Positions 26,143 to 35,646 of a stretch of DNA of 64,000 nucleotides are shown here, piece after piece. The translations under genes were made by a program, and so were the position numbers. The DNA is from Nitrospiraceae bacterium (lineage in GTDB: Bacteria; Nitrospirota; Nitrospiria; Nitrospirales; UBA8639): positions 888,501-952,500 of the forward strand of contig JACKFE010000001.1 of NCBI GenBank assembly GCA_020632635.1. Direction: 5' to 3'. Every line of letters starts with the position of its first letter. Position 1 is the first letter of the stretch. The notes below the pieces were generated by a model. It searched no databases, had not been told where the DNA came from, and worked only from the letters and a program-made list of their open reading frames with translations.

Positions 26143-28086
26143 TTGAAAGGCTCCGGTTTTACAAAAACTGGAGCCTTTCCTCCTTCTTTTAATGTGCTAT
26201 CTCTGCTTCTTGCTTTTGAATTGATTTTCTTTGCATCCCTGGCCAATGCTCAGCAACTAAATCCCGTCTATTTAAAACGAACTCGTAGACCAAGCTTCTA
26301 CCAAAGAACTCCACCTCGATCGCTATTGGCATCTATTACTTCACTATCGAAAGAATTTTGGGTCGGACACACAAGTGAAGTCGATGATCCCGGCTTTTTC
26401 TTTCACCGGATGGAAGAATTTGATCCAGAGGCTGAGCTACAGGCCACACTCGCTTATTTTTTTCAGCGACATTAGTTGGCCGTTCAAACAACCCGCCTAA
26501 TGCGCCTTTATAGCCCGATATCATTGGCTTAGGGAGCGACTGCATTTTGATGACTCCAAACTCATCCTCAAAAATGTGAACGGTTTAATAGTTGGCTGGA
26601 AGAATTAAAACCCGCTTCCATTTCTTTCATTTTCCCGTCAGCCTACATGGATAATCCCGCCTCGATGTTTGGGCATTCTTTTTAAGGGTTGATCAAAAAA
26701 CACAGACCTCAGATACAAATATTCTAGCCTACATCCATTAACTATGCTGCCGATGTTCCTCCAGATGCAGGGATTGAATTCGCCTACAAAGGAATTATGG
26801 GAGGATATAAAGGTTTTTTCTCGACTATTCCCTATTATATGAAAGTAAAAGAGTATCGTGACATTGAGAACAGGGATATTTGGGAATACCGCTTAAACTT
26901 TTCTTCCGAACAAAATCATCGGCTGTTAATGCATGCGTGGGAATTAGGTAATGCCTATTTCGATTACTACTTCTTCCGCGAAAATTGTGCGTACCACATT
27001 CTTTCCCTATTGGAAATAGCCAACCCACATCTCCATTTGACAGACCAGTTTCCCATAGCGACTATTCCGCCAATACCATTCGCCTGCTCCATCGAAGCAA
27101 AGGCTTAATAAGTGATATTTCTTATCGGCCTGCACGCAGCACGTTGCTCAAACGAAAACGAGAAGCATTAGAAGAAGGAAGATTCAATACTTTTCACCTT
27201 GTCAATGACTCTCACACAAATGAATCATCAAGCTTCGCAATTACTAAGACTCGCCAAACTTTTCTGCTTGATTTTGCATCAGATGTTTTACGATACAAAG
27301 CTGCAACTGATCCAGATAACGCTGAAATCTACAGAACAAAAAATCGCTCCATCCCTAATTAAGCGTAGCCAAATAAAAATTCCATCGAAGCCATTTTCTG
27401 TAATACCATATTCTCGGTCTCCAGAATTTGGACACAGAAACCTTCAGGGTGGGGAGTAGGAGGAGGTTGGAGAAATAACGAGATCTTTGAAGAAGTTAAC
27501 TTTCGAGGGGCCTATCATGATCTTTTGGATCCCGAACCTGGATATTCTCAGGATGCCCAAATTGAATTATTGGGTTTAGGGCTAAGGCATTATCACCGGC
27601 GAGATCAATTTCGAATAGAAGGCTTTTACCTTTGCCAATGTCCTCTCTTTGTCTCCTATTGACTCAATGTTCGTCGCACCATCATGGAAAATCAATGTAG
27701 GGTTAAACACAATTAAAATTCATCTTGCGACCTGTGTTCAAACGGCCACTTAAATACAGGTGTCGGCGGAGCCCTGGAGACTCAAGCATTTCAACGAGAA
27801 GTTTTTTCTTTTGCTGAACTTGACGCTAACGTTAGTGGTGCATACAGTGGAAATCACCGAATTGGTGGAGGAGTAACTGGTGGGGTAATGGCAACTCTTA
27901 CCAATAACTGGAAATGGCTTGTCAGCAGGCTATCTGGCTTACCCGTTGGTGATCAATCAGACGATATCCCATTTCAGTAAGCCAACGCTGGACATTGGCA
28001 AAAACTTTTCTTTACGGACAACGTTTACCCATCATGACAATGACAATGAAATGGTTGGATTGTTCCATGGATATTTTGATTCTTGA
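26143..28086 (+). pseudogene. Decayed DUF4105 (Lnb N-terminal periplasmic-domain) gene
   Basis: Pieces of a DUF4105 protein of ~600 residues occur in order but in different frames and with stops: signal and ELQATLAYFF (26143-26475), FPSAYMDNPASMFGHSF (around 26630-26685), GGYKGFFSTIPYYMKVKEYR and FFRENCAYHILSLLE (26797-27060, 26985 onward in another frame), ISYRPARSTLLKRKR, WGVGGGWRNNEIFEEVNFRGAYHDL (27450-27530), and the closing strand FSLRTTFTHHDNDNEMVGLF with HGYF and stop (to 28086). At least six lesions are needed to join them. The family is periplasmic and of unknown role. It is 27 bp after DUF3015 and was probably its operon partner. Confidence 0.88.
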
Positions 28087-28129
28087 ATGCCCATTCTGGC
28101 TACTAACAAACAATTCAATCCACTGCTCA

Positions 28130-28909
28130 ACTAGAATTCCAGAATCCTAAACAGTGAAAGGCAGAATGGCAACTATGAAATTACACCAGTTTGTTCAAAT
28201 AATCTCAAAATAGATAACCAATTCCACCTAAAAATACTCACTTCGAAAATTTAATGAGAGCTGGTTCCAGTGATAATTGCAGCGCTATATTTATACTCCA
28301 AAAATATAAACCAATTTTTTGGAGAAACCAGCTGAATTCCTCCAAAATTTGATGTCCCAGCGCTGAACCTATTTCAACGTTCCTATTTTTCTACCTGGAA
28401 TTTCCACCTTATGGAGAAGACCATTCGAGAGCCCCCACCTAGACCAACATAAGGTCGCATATCGCCCCGGATATCGTAACATCAGATTGAGCATTGAAGA
28501 ATAAGTTACAAGACGGCTCTCCCTTTATTGAAACATTCCATTTCCTACCTCCTGAAAACTCATGGAGTTATTTTGTCCAAATGATTCTAACTCCATTCCA
28601 AGATAGCCACGCAAAAACGATGGTGAATAATCCAATCTTTAGTCCTAAGCCTGGTTCTCCGTTGATCTTTTCACCTAAAATATCACTATCCTTAAAGAAA
28701 TTCCTTGCTTGATGGTTGCGTGACCATCCCATAACCCTCAGATAGATTTCCGTCTTATCTAAAGCTTCTAAATTATTAGGAATCCACGCCCATGAAACAA
28801 ATAAGAACCAATAGGAATATTGCGTTAATTTCCAACATTCAACGGACAGGCGTAATACAACAACCCTAGTTGTCAGTCGCAGCAACATTGTAATCTTAGC
28901 TTCTTTCAC
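28130..28909 (-). pseudogene. Decayed outer-membrane beta-barrel protein gene
   Basis: On the minus strand, fragments of an 8-strand-type outer-membrane protein appear in several frames: DKTEIYLRVMG, FFKDSDILGEKINGEPGLGL and KIGLF (28568-28909), then GMELESFGQNN, VTYSSMLNLMLRYPGRYAT (around 28450-28530), a YVGLGGGS piece, and the final strands NWFIFLEYKYSAAIITGTSS and GGIGYLF (28190-28350). These match the usual order start-barrel-LFxEYKY-GGxxYxF of OmpA/OmpW-like porins. Stops and frameshifts interrupt it at least five times. Not expressed as an intact barrel. Confidence 0.65.
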
Positions 28910-29227
28910 AGAAGACTACGGGGAGCACAGATAAAACCACCATACAACTGAGTAAAAAGGGCAGAGAGGGGCTAAGAGATAATTCTAGGACGACAGAACA
29001 AAATCACTGGAAAGGAGGATTTCATTTTATGATCAGTTCCTAAATGAACGCTACTGATTGTTTATAGTTATCATTTTTCTATTGTGCGCATCTCATGAAT
29101 TCGGCATCAGAATTCCGTCCAGCAAAAATTTCACCTTTCGAACATTGAAAGCCTGCACCTATATCAAAGGCTCTCAAACTGCTGATTGAATTAACATTTT
29201 AAGACACTTCACCTATCTCCCAAAAAA
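28910..29227. other. Non-coding, AT-rich remnant
   Basis: About 318 bases with no readable protein, between the decayed barrel gene and the terminator of the TRL-like gene. It looks like eroded sequence. Confidence 0.35.
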
Positions 29228-29268
29228 TAAAGAGGATTGTCCTAATATTAGATTAGACAATCCCTCAA
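29228..29268 (-). terminator. Rho-independent terminator of the TRL-like gene
   Basis: Read on the minus strand: stem GAGG-GATTGTC-TAAT pairing with ATTA-GACAATC-CTC, then a TTTATTTTTT run. It lies just past the stop of the TRL-like pseudogene, so the old transcription unit ended here. Confidence 0.75.
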
Positions 29269-29289
29269 AACAGAAACATATTAGCTGTT

Positions 29290-29604
29290 TTAAGATCCTT
29301 GTACAATCGTACAGAACTCACCCCCAGATTCCAAGGAAATTTTTGCTGAGTGATCTACAACTGCAACCTGAGTAATTCCTCCATTCGCCTTAGCCGCTTC
29401 CACAGAAGCATCCCCGTCGCGAACATAGTAAGAATTGATGTTGCACAGGCTTTACCTGTTTTTGTCGCACCAACACCATTCTCAGCCTCATCGCCAAATT
29501 TGGCATCAGTGTAAAGCCATCCAGCGACTGGTGAGGCAACCCCATACATCCGGTAGTAGTCAACAAACAGAATCTAGGGAAATAGTTACTAAAGCTTTCT
29601 TCAT
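29290..29604 (-). pseudogene. TRL-like lipoprotein, two frameshifts
   Basis: The gene of a ~104-residue lipoprotein of the TRL-like family. A good AAGGAGG precedes ATG (29604) and MKKALVTISL. A first frameshift near 29570 is needed to reach the lipobox LLTTTGC; MYGVASPVAGWLYTDAKFGD and GKACATSILTMFATG follow in frame. A second frameshift near 29415 (ATG-MLLW instead of family-type GDASVEAAKANGG) is needed to read ITQVAVVDHSAKISL and the closing FCTIVQGS, stop at 29290. The rest is almost perfectly conserved, which points to a recent loss or sequencing errors. Confidence 0.82.
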
Positions 29605-29942
29605 CTAATCCTCCTTGGGTTAATGTAAGTCTAAGAGTCAATGGCATTTAACTTAATTGATTAGCGACTCTGGCATTTTATGTCAAGGAAATTTGTCCAC
29701 CTAGTTGGATGCCAAGTCTCACCGGTAAATGCGACCGACTTGTGAAACGATCTCCATCAGCGTTACCTATATTTCATTGAAAAACTTCCGTTCGAACGCG
29801 CATTGGCTAAACATTGGTGTTCTCATAGGCTTTGACCGTAATCCAACTTTTATTGGTCTTGCTGAACAATATACAAATTTTGAATTCCTCGTTTTTCCAC
29901 CTAAAAAGCCTTAGCAAAGCCAGACTCTGAAGATAACCGTTA
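29605..29942. other. Non-coding stretch, nothing recognised
   Basis: 338 bases between the TRL-like pseudogene and the next minus-strand gene. The left end holds the TRL upstream region; no other signal is seen. Confidence 0.35.
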
Positions 29943-30293
29943 TCAATACGGATAATAGCGTCCGTGATACCGGTAGTAATGCATGCAATTTCTATAGGCA
30001 TTGAAAGAATACATCAGATTGTTGCATGTCCACCCTGGTGCCCAACCTGGCGGTTTGGTTTCCACCGGCTTCACCCCTTTTTTGATAGCCTCATCTAAAT
30101 ACGCATCCACCGCCGCCTTATCGCCTGGATAAAAGGGTTTATCCAAGATTTCCTGATTGAGCGCTTTTTGCATCGCCTCCAGGTCCTCTTTTTCTCCAGC
30201 CCAGACCGGACTTACAGCTATTACCAGGAACATGAGACCGAAAATTAACCCTACAGATGTGTTAAAGAATAGGTGAGATCGTTTTTGACACAT
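29943..30293 (-). CDS. Small secreted protein with Tyr/Trp-rich C-terminus
   Basis: A 116-residue protein with a signal peptide (LIFGLMFLVIAVSPVWAGEK, cleavage after VWA), a helical charged middle (KEDLEAMQKALNQEILDKPF, AVDAYLDEAIKKGVKP) and an aromatic tail (PPGWAPGWTCNNLMYS, then HYYRYHGRYYPY). The start is placed at MCQKRSH because AAGGAGG lies 7 bases upstream; a longer frame from 30323 has none. Family not recognised. It may be periplasmic. Confidence 0.7.
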   Translation of the reverse strand: MCQKRSHLFFNTSVGLIFGLMFLVIAVSPVWAGEKEDLEAMQKALNQEILDKPFYPGDKAAVDAYLDEAIKKGVKPVETKPPGWAPGWTCNNLMYSFNAYRNCMHYYRYHGRYYPY

Positions 30294-30384
30294 GATCACC
30301 CTCCTTGCTGAATGGATTGCCAAAGAACTTTAAATCTAAAATATTCACCTCATGAAATGGATATTTCCCTTCCTGCGTAAGTAA

Positions 30385-31137
30385 CTAAAATAGTCCAGAC
30401 AGACTTTTGGCTAAGCCCTTGGTCAATGGCTGTTCTGCCTCCTCATATTCCAGATTGGCCTTATTGGCCGTGCTAATTACCCGAGTTCGGTATTTTTTGA
30501 ATTTTCCAACCTCAGAATATGTTTGACTCTGGGTCCCAGCCATCCCTTGCGCTAAATTCTGTTGACTGTCAGAGCGCACGATCACGCCTTCAGGAGCCTT
30601 TTCCACCAACTGAATATCAGTCACCGCCACGAACATCACATCTTCCACAAAGGCATCTACCGCGACGGTTCCCAACATCCCAATAATTCCCCCAGCCACA
30701 CCCCCTCCTGCTCCACCTACAACTGCGCCCGCAGCTGCCCCGGCGGCCGCGCCAGCTAAGGGTGCTCCATACCCCCCAGCCAAAATCCGCTCTGCCTCTT
30801 CCGGTGTCGTTTTGGCCACGCTTAATACGTTGGCTTGCAACCGGTAATAGGCCTCGTCGGGATTGTCGGTAATTCGATATCCGCGCTTTTCCATTGCTTT
30901 TTTAATGGGGCCCTCCACATCAAAATTATCCTTATCAGAAGTATTGCGGACCTCAATAAACATGACTTTTTTATCCGGACCCACCGGATCCAAAAAAATG
31001 GTATCACTCATTTTGGTTTGCACATCAAGATTTCGCTTTTTGATTGAGGTGTGAAGTGCCTGACATCCTGCGAGAAATATCACCAGCATGCCAAATGCAA
31101 TGATCTGTGAAACTCTTGGAGTGTTGAAAAGCTTCAT
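30385..31137 (-). CDS. TraT-family complement-resistance/surface-exclusion lipoprotein
   Basis: A 250-residue outer-membrane lipoprotein. The lipobox is FLAGC; QALHTSIKKRNLDVQTKMSD and IFLDPV are classic TraT, and the middle has the hydrophobic Gly/Ala stretch (GAAAGAAAGAVVGGAGGGVAG) that inserts in the outer membrane. TraT on F plasmids blocks mating-pair formation and gives serum resistance. Here no conjugation gene is near, so it is likely a chromosomal homologue with a general envelope role. It lies 92 bp upstream of the aromatic-tail gene on the same strand. Confidence 0.9.
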   Translation of the reverse strand: MKLFNTPRVSQIIAFGMLVIFLAGCQALHTSIKKRNLDVQTKMSDTIFLDPVGPDKKVMFIEVRNTSDKDNFDVEGPIKKAMEKRGYRITDNPDEAYYRLQANVLSVAKTTPEEAERILAGGYGAPLAGAAAGAAAGAVVGGAGGGVAGGIIGMLGTVAVDAFVEDVMFVAVTDIQLVEKAPEGVIVRSDSQQNLAQGMAGTQSQTYSEVGKFKKYRTRVISTANKANLEYEEAEQPLTKGLAKSLSGLF

Positions 31138-31602
31138 GGGGGAATTACCCTCCTTTTAAAAAAACGTGGATTTACTCAGAATATTTGTTGGTCTTCACTG
31201 TACCTTTTTACTCGTATTTCTCGACAGATTTATATCAATACGGGTGAAATATAGCTAGCGTCAAAAAACCAAATTATTACTTAGTTATTTAATCTTAACC
31301 CCCTAATAGAGCATTGGTGGCAGGAAGATTGAGCCTGGGAATAATCAGCATACCAATACCATGCCGGAGAAAAGATAAAAGAGTTTTGCCCATTGAGCCC
31401 GTAATGGGTATGCTACGAAGATATCCATCTGAGGCACCGAAACATTCACCCCCCGTTATCAAAAGATCGAGAAAAGGTTAATATCAAAAAATCTAACGTA
31501 TGCTGATACGTGCAATGCTCCATGGGTCATGGTTCATTACATCTCGGGCTGATACACTTTTGAGGTACTTTATAAGACGCCAGGGTTTCGGAAGGGGGCA
31601 GA
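31138..31602. other. Non-coding stretch between divergent genes
   Basis: 465 bases between the divergent traT-like and HTH-MBL genes. It should hold both promoters; I see no clear -35/-10 pair. No RNA gene or ORF supported. GGAAGGGGG lies before the HTH-MBL start. Confidence 0.35.
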
Positions 31603-32454
31603 ATGACTCTCGAAGATGAGTTTTGTGACATTATTAAGAAGGCCCGGTACGGGAAGGGGCAAGGCCTGGGAGAACTGGTCGAACTTTCCGGAATTCCACA
31701 GGCCGGGTTGGAGGAATTGGAAAAGGGACATCGAGCCCCGACCAAATCCGAATTGCATAGTCTTTGCCAAGCTCTACACCTACGATTTCATGCCCTGCTG
31801 AGCGTCTCGTTGGAAGGGTGGCTCCCAAAGCCGCAACCTGAGTGGACCACAGAAGATAACCTCGTCAGCACCATCAAAGGCGATATTGGCGGGTATGAAG
31901 TGAAAGGGTATCTTCTTGCCGATCCACACACGAAGCAGGCCCTCATGATTGACACGGGATACAATGCTCCTCACATGTTGGCCACCATAGAAGAACACCA
32001 CCTAACCTTGGTCGGGGTATGCCTCACCCATGGTCATGCCGACCATGCTGGAGGATTAGAGCAAATCTTGGCGGCCCACCCCGTACCGGTGTACCTAGGA
32101 AATGGCGATTTTGATTTATTGCCTTGGAAACCACCAGCGGCCTCCCTTAAAATTCCCACGAATCATTATAAAATCGCGGCGGGGGACTTAACCGTGGAAT
32201 GTTTGAGTACTCCAGGACATACGCCTGGGGGGTATTGCTTTCTGACGTCACGAAAAGGCCAAACTCTCTGCTTCGTTGGCGATACGTTATTTGCTGGGTC
32301 GGTCGGACGGTCTAATCCAGCATCACTTTATGAAACTCATCTGCACTCGGTTCGACAGACCGTGCTAAAGTTATCTGCAGAGACCGTGCTCTTCCCGGGA
32401 CACGGTCCAACGACCACGGTAGGAGAGGAGCAGAAACATAATCCCTTTGCCTAA
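31603..32454 (+). CDS. HTH-metallo-beta-lactamase-fold fusion hydrolase
   Basis: A 283-residue protein. Residues ~1-65 form an XRE-type helix-turn-helix (KARYGKGQGLGELVELSG, IPQAGLEELEKGHRAPTKSE). Residues ~85-280 are a metallo-beta-lactamase fold of the glyoxalase II/YcbL type: LTHGHADHAGG carries HxHxDH, STPGHTPGGYCFL the next His, FVGDTLFAGSVGR the bridging Asp, and LFPGHGPTTTVGEE the last His. All metal ligands are present. The fused HTH suggests DNA binding or a structural role; relatives without it cleave thioesters. A GGAGGGGG-like site precedes the ATG. Confidence 0.87.
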   Translation: MTLEDEFCDIIKKARYGKGQGLGELVELSGIPQAGLEELEKGHRAPTKSELHSLCQALHLRFHALLSVSLEGWLPKPQPEWTTEDNLVSTIKGDIGGYEVKGYLLADPHTKQALMIDTGYNAPHMLATIEEHHLTLVGVCLTHGHADHAGGLEQILAAHPVPVYLGNGDFDLLPWKPPAASLKIPTNHYKIAAGDLTVECLSTPGHTPGGYCFLTSRKGQTLCFVGDTLFAGSVGRSNPASLYETHLHSVRQTVLKLSAETVLFPGHGPTTTVGEEQKHNPFA

Positions 32455-32503
32455 CCGGGAGGAGCCCCCTCCCTCATGTCTGCGCACATTTAGGGACTGC
32501 TAG

Positions 32504-33631
32504 ATGGATCACGAACCTCCTATCCCTTCGGACTCTTCCAAAGAGGGCCAACCACCTTCACCCTCCTTGTTAGGACCCTCATCTTTAGGGAACCCTCTTC
32601 CTCCCGAAAGCTCTCCTCCCTCTCCCTTAATTATGCCCATCTCAAAAGAAGAGATCCTCCGCAAGCATATGCTCGGTAAACCCTATGGCACATCAGATCA
32701 CTGGCGATCACTTCAACCTGAGAGGGGAGAATATGCCGATGAATTCGACCATGTACCTCCTCCGACTCCCGGCGCCTTTTCCCGATGGGGTCTTCCCCTC
32801 GTGTTATTCGGCCTGACCGTCTTTACGACACTTTGGGCTGGTGCGTATCAAATGAATACCAAACCAGCCATGGGAGCCTGGGATTTTTTGGTCCGGTACC
32901 CCAACTCTTTGCTGAACGGCATTCCTTTTGCCGTCACGCTTCTGGGCATCCTTGTGACTCATGAATTAGGGCACTATGTACTTTCCAGGATTCACCGAGT
33001 TCCGGCTTCCCTTCCTTTATTCATTCCTGGGCCTCCCCACTTTATTGGGACCTTTGGAGCCGTCATCCGAATGAAGTCCCCCATTATGAAACGGCAGGCC
33101 CTCTTCGATATTGGTGTGGCAGGACCGATTGCCGGATTCATCGCGGCTGTCGTGGCCATCTTAATAGGTCTCTCTTATTCCCAGGTGGTTCCGCGAGAGC
33201 ATACGTTTGGCCTGCAATTAGGCGAACCTTTACTGCTCCAGTTCTTTGCTTGGCTGATGTTTGGCCCTATCCCGCCTACCCATGACATCGTGCTTCATCC
33301 GATAGGTTTTGCCGCCTGGTTTGGGTTTTTTGTGACCGCCATCAACTTATTACCATTAGGGCAACTGGATGGAGGACATGTAGTGTATGCCGTCTTGGGT
33401 CGTCGTCAGCGAAATTTAGCTATGGCGGTTATTCCCATTCTTCTCTACTTAGGCCTGACAGGGTGGCCAGGTTGGATCTTGTGGGTTGGGATGGCCAGCA
33501 TCGTCGGCATTGCCCATCCCCCCGTGGTGGATCCTTACACTACCCTTGGGGCCAAACGCCGGTGGGTAGCTTGGGCGGCTTTAATAATATTTATTGTTAC
33601 GTTTGCCCCAGTCCCATTTTCGATCAATTAG
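32504..33631 (+). CDS. Site-2 protease family (M50) membrane metalloprotease
   Basis: A 375-residue multi-pass membrane protein. A ~100-residue Pro/Ser-rich cytoplasmic N-terminus precedes about seven helices. The zinc motif THELGHYVLSR (HExxH) lies in the second helix at ~150 and the third ligand in NLLPLGQLDGGHVVYA. Such proteases cleave within membranes, releasing regulators. No known anti-sigma substrate is near. It starts 49 bp after the HTH-MBL gene and is likely co-transcribed. Confidence 0.9.
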   Translation: MDHEPPIPSDSSKEGQPPSPSLLGPSSLGNPLPPESSPPSPLIMPISKEEILRKHMLGKPYGTSDHWRSLQPERGEYADEFDHVPPPTPGAFSRWGLPLVLFGLTVFTTLWAGAYQMNTKPAMGAWDFLVRYPNSLLNGIPFAVTLLGILVTHELGHYVLSRIHRVPASLPLFIPGPPHFIGTFGAVIRMKSPIMKRQALFDIGVAGPIAGFIAAVVAILIGLSYSQVVPREHTFGLQLGEPLLLQFFAWLMFGPIPPTHDIVLHPIGFAAWFGFFVTAINLLPLGQLDGGHVVYAVLGRRQRNLAMAVIPILLYLGLTGWPGWILWVGMASIVGIAHPPVVDPYTTLGAKRRWVAWAALIIFIVTFAPVPFSIN

Positions 33632-33743
33632 TCCGGTGTTCATCCATCTATGATATTTCCATATCCCCCTTGGATGCATGAATCTTACTCACTGACATTC
33701 TTCCTCCCATTTGTTGACCCTGTCTCGAAAAAGGAACCCACTT

Positions 33744-35144
33744 ATGACCACATTTGATCCCTCCTTGTTACAGACTTATATTCAGGACCACCGTCCAACT
33801 TTTGAAGATATGTTGGGTCAGATGGTGGAAGTTCCCTCTGTCAGTTCCGATCCGATGCATCGCCCGGACATTCTGAACATGGCCAACTTGGCGGCTCAAT
33901 ATCTCGAATCATTTGGAGCCCGAGCGGCCATTGTGGAAACATCAGGATACCCAACCGTTATCGGGGAGTGGTTTGCTGGCCGACATTGTCCCTCCGTCAC
34001 TATTTATAATCACCTGGATGTCCAACCGGCTCATGAACCGGAATGGCGACAAGCCCCTTTTACCTTCCACAAAGAAGGGGATCAGTACTGCGGGCGAGGA
34101 GCCACCGACGACAAAGGCCCCGCACTGACGGCTCTCCTGGCCGCTCGGTTTGCAAGAGAATCAGGCATACCCCTGAATATCCGAGTCCTATGGGAACTCG
34201 AAGAAGAGATCGGCAGTCCCCATTTTTCTGAGGTGCTTCACAATCGAAAAGTGGTCAAACCCTCGGATTCCATCCTGATTTCTGACACCATCTGGGTTGC
34301 ACGAAACCGTCCGGCTTTATCGTGTGGACTACGCGGATTATTAGCAGCCCGGTTGGTCCTCCGGACAGGGGAAACCGATATTCATTCCGGCTTGACCGGC
34401 GGAGGCGCACGCAACCCTTTGGCTGAACTCTGTGATGCGGCCTACTCCTGTTTAGATGCTAAAACTGGAAGAGTGAAGATCCCAGGATTCTATGACGATG
34501 TCGTCCCACCGACCACTCGAGAACTCAAAGACTTTGTGGCGTCGGGGTTTCGGGTCCGTCGATTTCAGGATGCTTTTCAACTACGTTCCCTTCGAACCTC
34601 TGACCCCAAAGAGCTGTTGAAACGCATTTGGACCTTGCCCACCTTTGAGGTCCATGGTTTAGTCGGCGGCCATATGGGTCCTGGCGTGAAAACTATCGTG
34701 CCAGCATGGGGAGAGCTTAAAGTCAGTATGCGATTAGTCCCCAACCAACACCCGGCCAAGATTTTTAAACTTCTCAAAAAACACATCCGCAATCGAAATC
34801 CGGACATTGAAGTCTTGAATGAGGGCGAACTGGAACCCTTTCAAGGCATTTCCGAAGGGCCCTATGCCGACGCGTTACAAGAAGCGGTGACGCAAGGATT
34901 TGGCCGACGACCAGTTTTTGTGAGAGAAGGAGGGTCGATTGGAGCCGTGGCGTTATTACAACGCGCCTGGAAAGTGCCTATCCTCTTTATGGGACTCAGT
35001 TTGCCGGAGCATGGCTATCATGCACCTAATGAATTTTTCGATTGGGGCCAAGCCGCTGGTGGAATCCGCGCCTTTGTTCATTACTTCCAGACCATTGCGG
35101 GATTCAAGCCTCCCGACCCAAAACGAAAGAGAGCGGTCTCTTGA
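33744..35144 (+). CDS. M20 family dipeptidase/peptidase
   Basis: A ~466-residue zinc exopeptidase of the ArgE/DapE/CPG2 group. NHLDVQPAHEPEW has the first His and Asp; GRGATDDKGPALTALLA the bridging Asp; WELEEEIGSPH the catalytic Glu pair; FVREGGSIGAV and LSLPEHGYHAPNEFFDWG the C-terminal ligands. A dimerisation domain (GETDIHSGLTGGGARNPL) lies between. The start follows AAAGGA; an in-frame TTG 11 codons earlier is the alternative. The substrate is not known, probably dipeptides. Confidence 0.9.
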   Translation: MTTFDPSLLQTYIQDHRPTFEDMLGQMVEVPSVSSDPMHRPDILNMANLAAQYLESFGARAAIVETSGYPTVIGEWFAGRHCPSVTIYNHLDVQPAHEPEWRQAPFTFHKEGDQYCGRGATDDKGPALTALLAARFARESGIPLNIRVLWELEEEIGSPHFSEVLHNRKVVKPSDSILISDTIWVARNRPALSCGLRGLLAARLVLRTGETDIHSGLTGGGARNPLAELCDAAYSCLDAKTGRVKIPGFYDDVVPPTTRELKDFVASGFRVRRFQDAFQLRSLRTSDPKELLKRIWTLPTFEVHGLVGGHMGPGVKTIVPAWGELKVSMRLVPNQHPAKIFKLLKKHIRNRNPDIEVLNEGELEPFQGISEGPYADALQEAVTQGFGRRPVFVREGGSIGAVALLQRAWKVPILFMGLSLPEHGYHAPNEFFDWGQAAGGIRAFVHYFQTIAGFKPPDPKRKRAVS

Positions 35145-35192
35145 GACAACTCATTATTCGCGGCACACACCGGATGAGGGCCGGAAAGGGTG

Positions 35193-35594
35193 TTAGGGAG
35201 GCGATGGCGTTTGAGTGGGTGCTTGAAAATGCACTAAGGATCTGATGTAGGCCAGCACCTTTCTTTGTTCCGCATCGGAGAGTTCGCCCTCCCACCCTCG
35301 CATGGCAGTTCGGGGAACTCCTCGAGAAATAATGGCCAGCAATTCTTCATCTGTTTTGGTTGATGTGGCCGCTGAGACCAAATTTCCTGGCCGGGGTGCT
35401 AACAACGCTGCCCTTGGACCGTCTCCGTGACCGCTTGGCCCATGGCATTCGGCGCAATGGGCCTGATAGATACCTTCTCCTGGTTGACGGTCTGGCTGGG
35501 AGGACACTTCTGTGGAATCTTGTGCTCCCCACAATGATCCTCCCCAACTCAGAAGCCCCAGGATGAGCATGACCTGTCGCGCGAGTCGTTCCAT
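35193..35594 (-). CDS. Small exported c-type cytochrome
   Basis: A 133-residue mono-heme cytochrome. A signal peptide (MLILGLLSWGGSLWGAQ) precedes IYQAHCAECHGPSGHGDGP, the CxxCH site, and the distal Met is probably in RTAMRGWEGELSD. The order heme-TDEEL-Met-YIRS is that of cytochrome c class I / cbb3-type monoheme. It carries electrons in the periplasm; the partner is unknown. Convergent with the M20 gene. Confidence 0.9.
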   Translation of the reverse strand: MERLARQVMLILGLLSWGGSLWGAQDSTEVSSQPDRQPGEGIYQAHCAECHGPSGHGDGPRAALLAPRPGNLVSAATSTKTDEELLAIISRGVPRTAMRGWEGELSDAEQRKVLAYIRSLVHFQAPTQTPSPP

Positions 35595-35646
35595 ACTTCA
35601 AAAGTGTACCGAATCAACCTACCAACTTCAAAAACTCCCGGAGGCT

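Noticed and set aside
28494..28712. 72-residue plus-strand frame
   Set aside because: Opposite to the better supported decayed outer-membrane barrel on the minus strand.
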